Of a DNA stretch of 64,000 nt, positions 61,601-64,000 are shown piece by piece (positions within the stretch are counted from its first letter, which is position 1; every line of letters starts with the position of its first letter). Made by a program: the position numbers and the translations under genes. Source of the stretch: Rotaria macrura (Eukaryota > Rotifera > Eurotatoria > Philodinida > Philodinidae); assembly GCA_900239685.1 (NCBI GenBank), contig OENT01000313.1, positions 62,001 to 126,000 of the forward strand, written 5' to 3'. A model generated the notes under the pieces. The model searched no databases, was not told where the DNA came from, and was given only the letters and a program-made list of their open reading frames with translations.

Positions 61601-63954
61601 AAGCATTGATTATATTACGTCAACGTAAACAAAAACAAGAACCTAGTTTTGCTTTCCTACAAACAGTTGACGATGAAAAGGCACAGAGTAAGGAAACGCT
61701 AACAAATAAAAGAAAAAGTCAAGGATTTACTTAATTTTTAGATCTGAATCGGCGAGTACTTGAATTAGAAAGTCAATTAGCCGAGACAGCACATGAACTA
61801 GAAAAAACGCGCAATTTATTATTCATGCAATATAAAATTAATCGAGATTATAAACTTGAAGTATTATTAAATGAAGTTTTTCTTCGTCCGATATTTCATG
61901 TATATTTACATAGGTTGATTGTATGCAAAGAAAATTGGAAGAAAATAATGCAGAATATTCATCACGTATAGTTGAAAGTGGTCAATTACTTGATATACGT
62001 GCTGAACGTATTCGAAAACTTGAAAAGTATGTTTCTGATTTAGATAGAAAGTTTCATGCAAAGAGAAATATTACTTTAAATTATTATTAAAAAAGGCAAC
62101 TCTTTTTTGCAATTTAAAATCGTCAGAAATGTTTATGGAAAATCGAAAACCTTTTCTTATTCTTTTCATCGAACTAGATCCTTGAAAGATGTTGCTTATG
62201 GAACACGTCAATATCGTGTTCAAGATCAACCAGGCGTTGATGGCAATCTAACTAATGAATTAATTGAAGATGCTATTGAACTCGAACGTGGTCAAAACCT
62301 AATTGAAATTCATATCAGTCGTGCCTCATTTAATGAACGTGCTCTGGAATACTTCGGTAAAAATAATGATCCATCAACATTCTGTTCAATAGAATTTTTC
62401 GAACATGAATTACAAATGACACCGATTGTCAAAGGTCGAACACCAGAGTTCGATTTCACCGCGCAATATGTTGTTAATGTGGATGATTTTCTTCTGTATT
62501 ATTTACAAAAAGAATATACGCTTATCGAACTTCATCAAACCGTTGGACAATCATTTCAAACAATAGCTGCATGTAAACTTAGTTTAAAACAACTTATCGA
62601 AGGTAAGTCGAAACATGAAGAAGTTGATAAAACAAATTATCTATTTGTATTTTTATTTATTTATCTTAATCAATTCAGGTAATCAAGGTCGATTACATGG
62701 CACAGCTAAACTAGTAGCGTCTCATCAAAATAATATTGATATTGGTCAATTCGGTACCGTTGAATATTGGGTTCGATTACGTGTGCCTATGGAACAAGCA
62801 TTCCGTTTATTGAAAGAAAAAATGAAAGCTCAGGGTTATCTTGTTACAACGAGTCGTCAATCAACGAAAACATCTGATGACATTGAACAACAACGTGAAA
62901 TGGATCTAAACATGAATGAATTAACAATAGCTATTCTCAGCTGTGCCAATGTGAAAGCAGCCACACCAGGTACTAGAAATTTATAAACCATGGCTCGTTT
63001 TTCTTTTAAAAATAACAAACATTTTTATTTCTAGATCATCAACCAGATCTTTATTGTATATATAAATTTTATGACTTCGCTGACCATGATACAATGACAA
63101 TACCATCGTCAAATAATCCGAATTTTGATGATCGTAAACAATATCCTGTTCAAATGGATGCTGACCTTGACCGTTATCTTAAACAATCTCAATTAACAAT
63201 ATTTGTCTTTGATGATCGTGATCAAAAAGATGATCGATACGTTGCACGTGCTGATATTCCATTGATTACATTGTCACATGATGATCAAATTCGAGGTACA
63301 TTTAATATGCACAATGATCAAGGTGAAAAAAATGGTACTATGGATGTTACATTCAAATGGACATATTCATATTTACCACCATCATCATCAACTCGCACGG
63401 TAGCTCAACGTGCAAAAGGTGCACCAGCAACACATCGTGAACCATTAGCTTTATTACCTGATGAAAGCATATCAGGACATAAAAGTATTGCTGAAAAACA
63501 ACGAGAGATGAATGTGAAATTAACGTCGCGAGATGTGCTTGGTTCTGATAGTGAACAAAGACCAAGGCCAGGTAAACACATACAAATGACGATAGGACAA
63601 ATTTCATCTATCATTGTTGTAGAGGTACCTAAGAGTAGTTCTGGTCTACCATCAGCAAGTTCTTCACAACCAGTACGTAATGGAGGTAAAAATAATCGTC
63701 AAAGAACATCATCAAATGCAAGTACACACGGTAAACGAGGTAATCAAACATAATATTTTATTACTCGAAATAAGATTTGTCATTCTTATTTTAGTTAGTT
63801 TCGATAGTCACCAAGATACATCGCCAACTTCACTTCGAAATGAGGTTTGTTAATTTGGACATCAAATTTCTGAATAAAAATCTATTTTTTTTCGCTTCTT
63901 ACACTATTTAGGATCATCCCAGTCATGAGGAAGAGATTCATACAGAATCACCTG
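55609..63954 (+). CDS. RPGRIP1L: RPGRIP1L (nephrocystin-8), 3' end outside the window
   Basis: Eighteen exons seen: 55609-55666, 55725-55866, 55925-55986, 56052-56245, 56295-56365, 58489-58557, 58624-58876, 58932-59078, 61135-61348, 61414-61520, 61570-61687, 61742-61860, 61914-62026, 62178-62602, 62679-62969, 63035-63739, 63795-63844, 63912-63954. The last ends at a GTAAAT donor, so the gene continues. The N-terminal half is coiled coil ([20 protein letters not shown], close to the human [20 protein letters not shown]). Then come [11 protein letters not shown], a first C2 domain (about [13 protein letters not shown] to [13 protein letters not shown]) and a second C2 domain ([33 protein letters not shown]). 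The C-terminal RPGR-interacting C2 is not in view. The protein organises the ciliary transition zone with NPHP4 and RPGR. The two introns of about 2 kb are the largest in it. Confidence 0.96.
56366..58488 (+). other. RPGRIP1L intron 5, 2.1 kb
   Basis: Bounded by AAG|GTAAC and ATTTTAG. It contains several 60-100-codon frames on both strands, none with a recognisable motif or splice context. A C-run (TTTTCCCCCCTTG, near 57550) resembles the outer end of the MITE at 29638 but lacks a partner. Confidence 0.55.
59656..60186 (+). CDS. Candidate two-exon gene nested in an RPGRIP1L intron
   Basis: Two plus-strand frames, 59656-59840 and 59937-60186, are joined by a GTAATG donor and a TTTTCCAG acceptor (96-nt intron). 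The phases match (TC|A), giving 144 aa with one stop at the end. The N-terminal part is mixed polar and hydrophobic ([17 protein letters not shown]). The middle is basic and H/K/N-rich ([20 protein letters not shown]). The end is mixed ([20 protein letters not shown]). It lies inside RPGRIP1L intron 8 (59079-61134) in the same orientation. It could be a nested gene, an alternative RPGRIP1L exon pair, or a decayed insertion. I recognise no family. Confidence 0.4.
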
Positions 63955-64000
63955 GTAAATAAAATAAATGACATATTCCTATCTAATCAACCTTTGCTAT

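Overview
The window is AT-rich animal nuclear DNA. It holds metazoan-specific genes, most split by short spliceosomal introns (about 50-70 nt) with GT...(T)TTTAG ends, plus a few introns of 0.3-2.3 kb. Gene content (LIS1, TMEM127, GCHFR, TEP1, CEP78, RPGRIP1L, REDD1, a Kir channel), compactness and base composition suit a small spiralian invertebrate. A rotifer, perhaps bdelloid, is my best guess, but this is inference. I saw no tRNA, rRNA, CRISPR or virus-derived element.

Layout. 1-5056: gene-free, simple repeats. 5057-5875 (+): intronless REDD1/DDIT4-like gene. 8314-11357 (+): a second REDD1-like gene, two exons, disturbed by two single-N joins (10100, 11086) and a 244-bp duplication. 11358-17245: gene-free. 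17246-19820 (+): GCHFR, two exons around a 2.3-kb intron. 20544-23275 (-): LIS1/PAFAH1B1, 12 exons. 23637-25373 (-): TMEM127, 4 exons. 25374-32061: gene-free, with two hAT-type non-autonomous DNA transposons (26563-27369 and 29638-29785). 32062-33763 (+): inward-rectifier potassium channel, 3 exons. 33764-36621: a 200-bp terminal-inverted-repeat element and weak ORFs. 36622-37239 (-): unrecognised coiled-coil protein. 37709-46522 (-): complete TEP1, 7 exons, 2786 aa. 47200-51223 (+): CEP78, 12 exons, head-to-head with TEP1, with a small membrane-protein gene on the opposite strand in one intron. 51224-55608: gene-free. 55609 to the window end (+): RPGRIP1L, 18 exons seen, 3' end outside the window, with a candidate two-exon gene inside one long intron.

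Exon chains for LIS1, TMEM127, Kir, GCHFR, TEP1, CEP78 and RPGRIP1L were read by hand. Every junction keeps frame, and the summed lengths of the complete genes are multiples of three, which strongly supports the models.

Themes: two brakes on mTORC1 (REDD1-type and TMEM127), two ciliary proteins in tandem (CEP78 at the centriole, RPGRIP1L at the transition zone), the dynein regulator LIS1, the vault protein TEP1, and GCHFR, the regulator of tetrahydrobiopterin synthesis. Nothing shows that they form one pathway. The least ordinary features are the REDD1 pair with its identical block, the nested genes, a 29-nt intron and a GC-AG intron in TMEM127, an RG-rich segment in TEP1, the unusual Kir pore, and a small transposon filled by a ten-unit decamer array.
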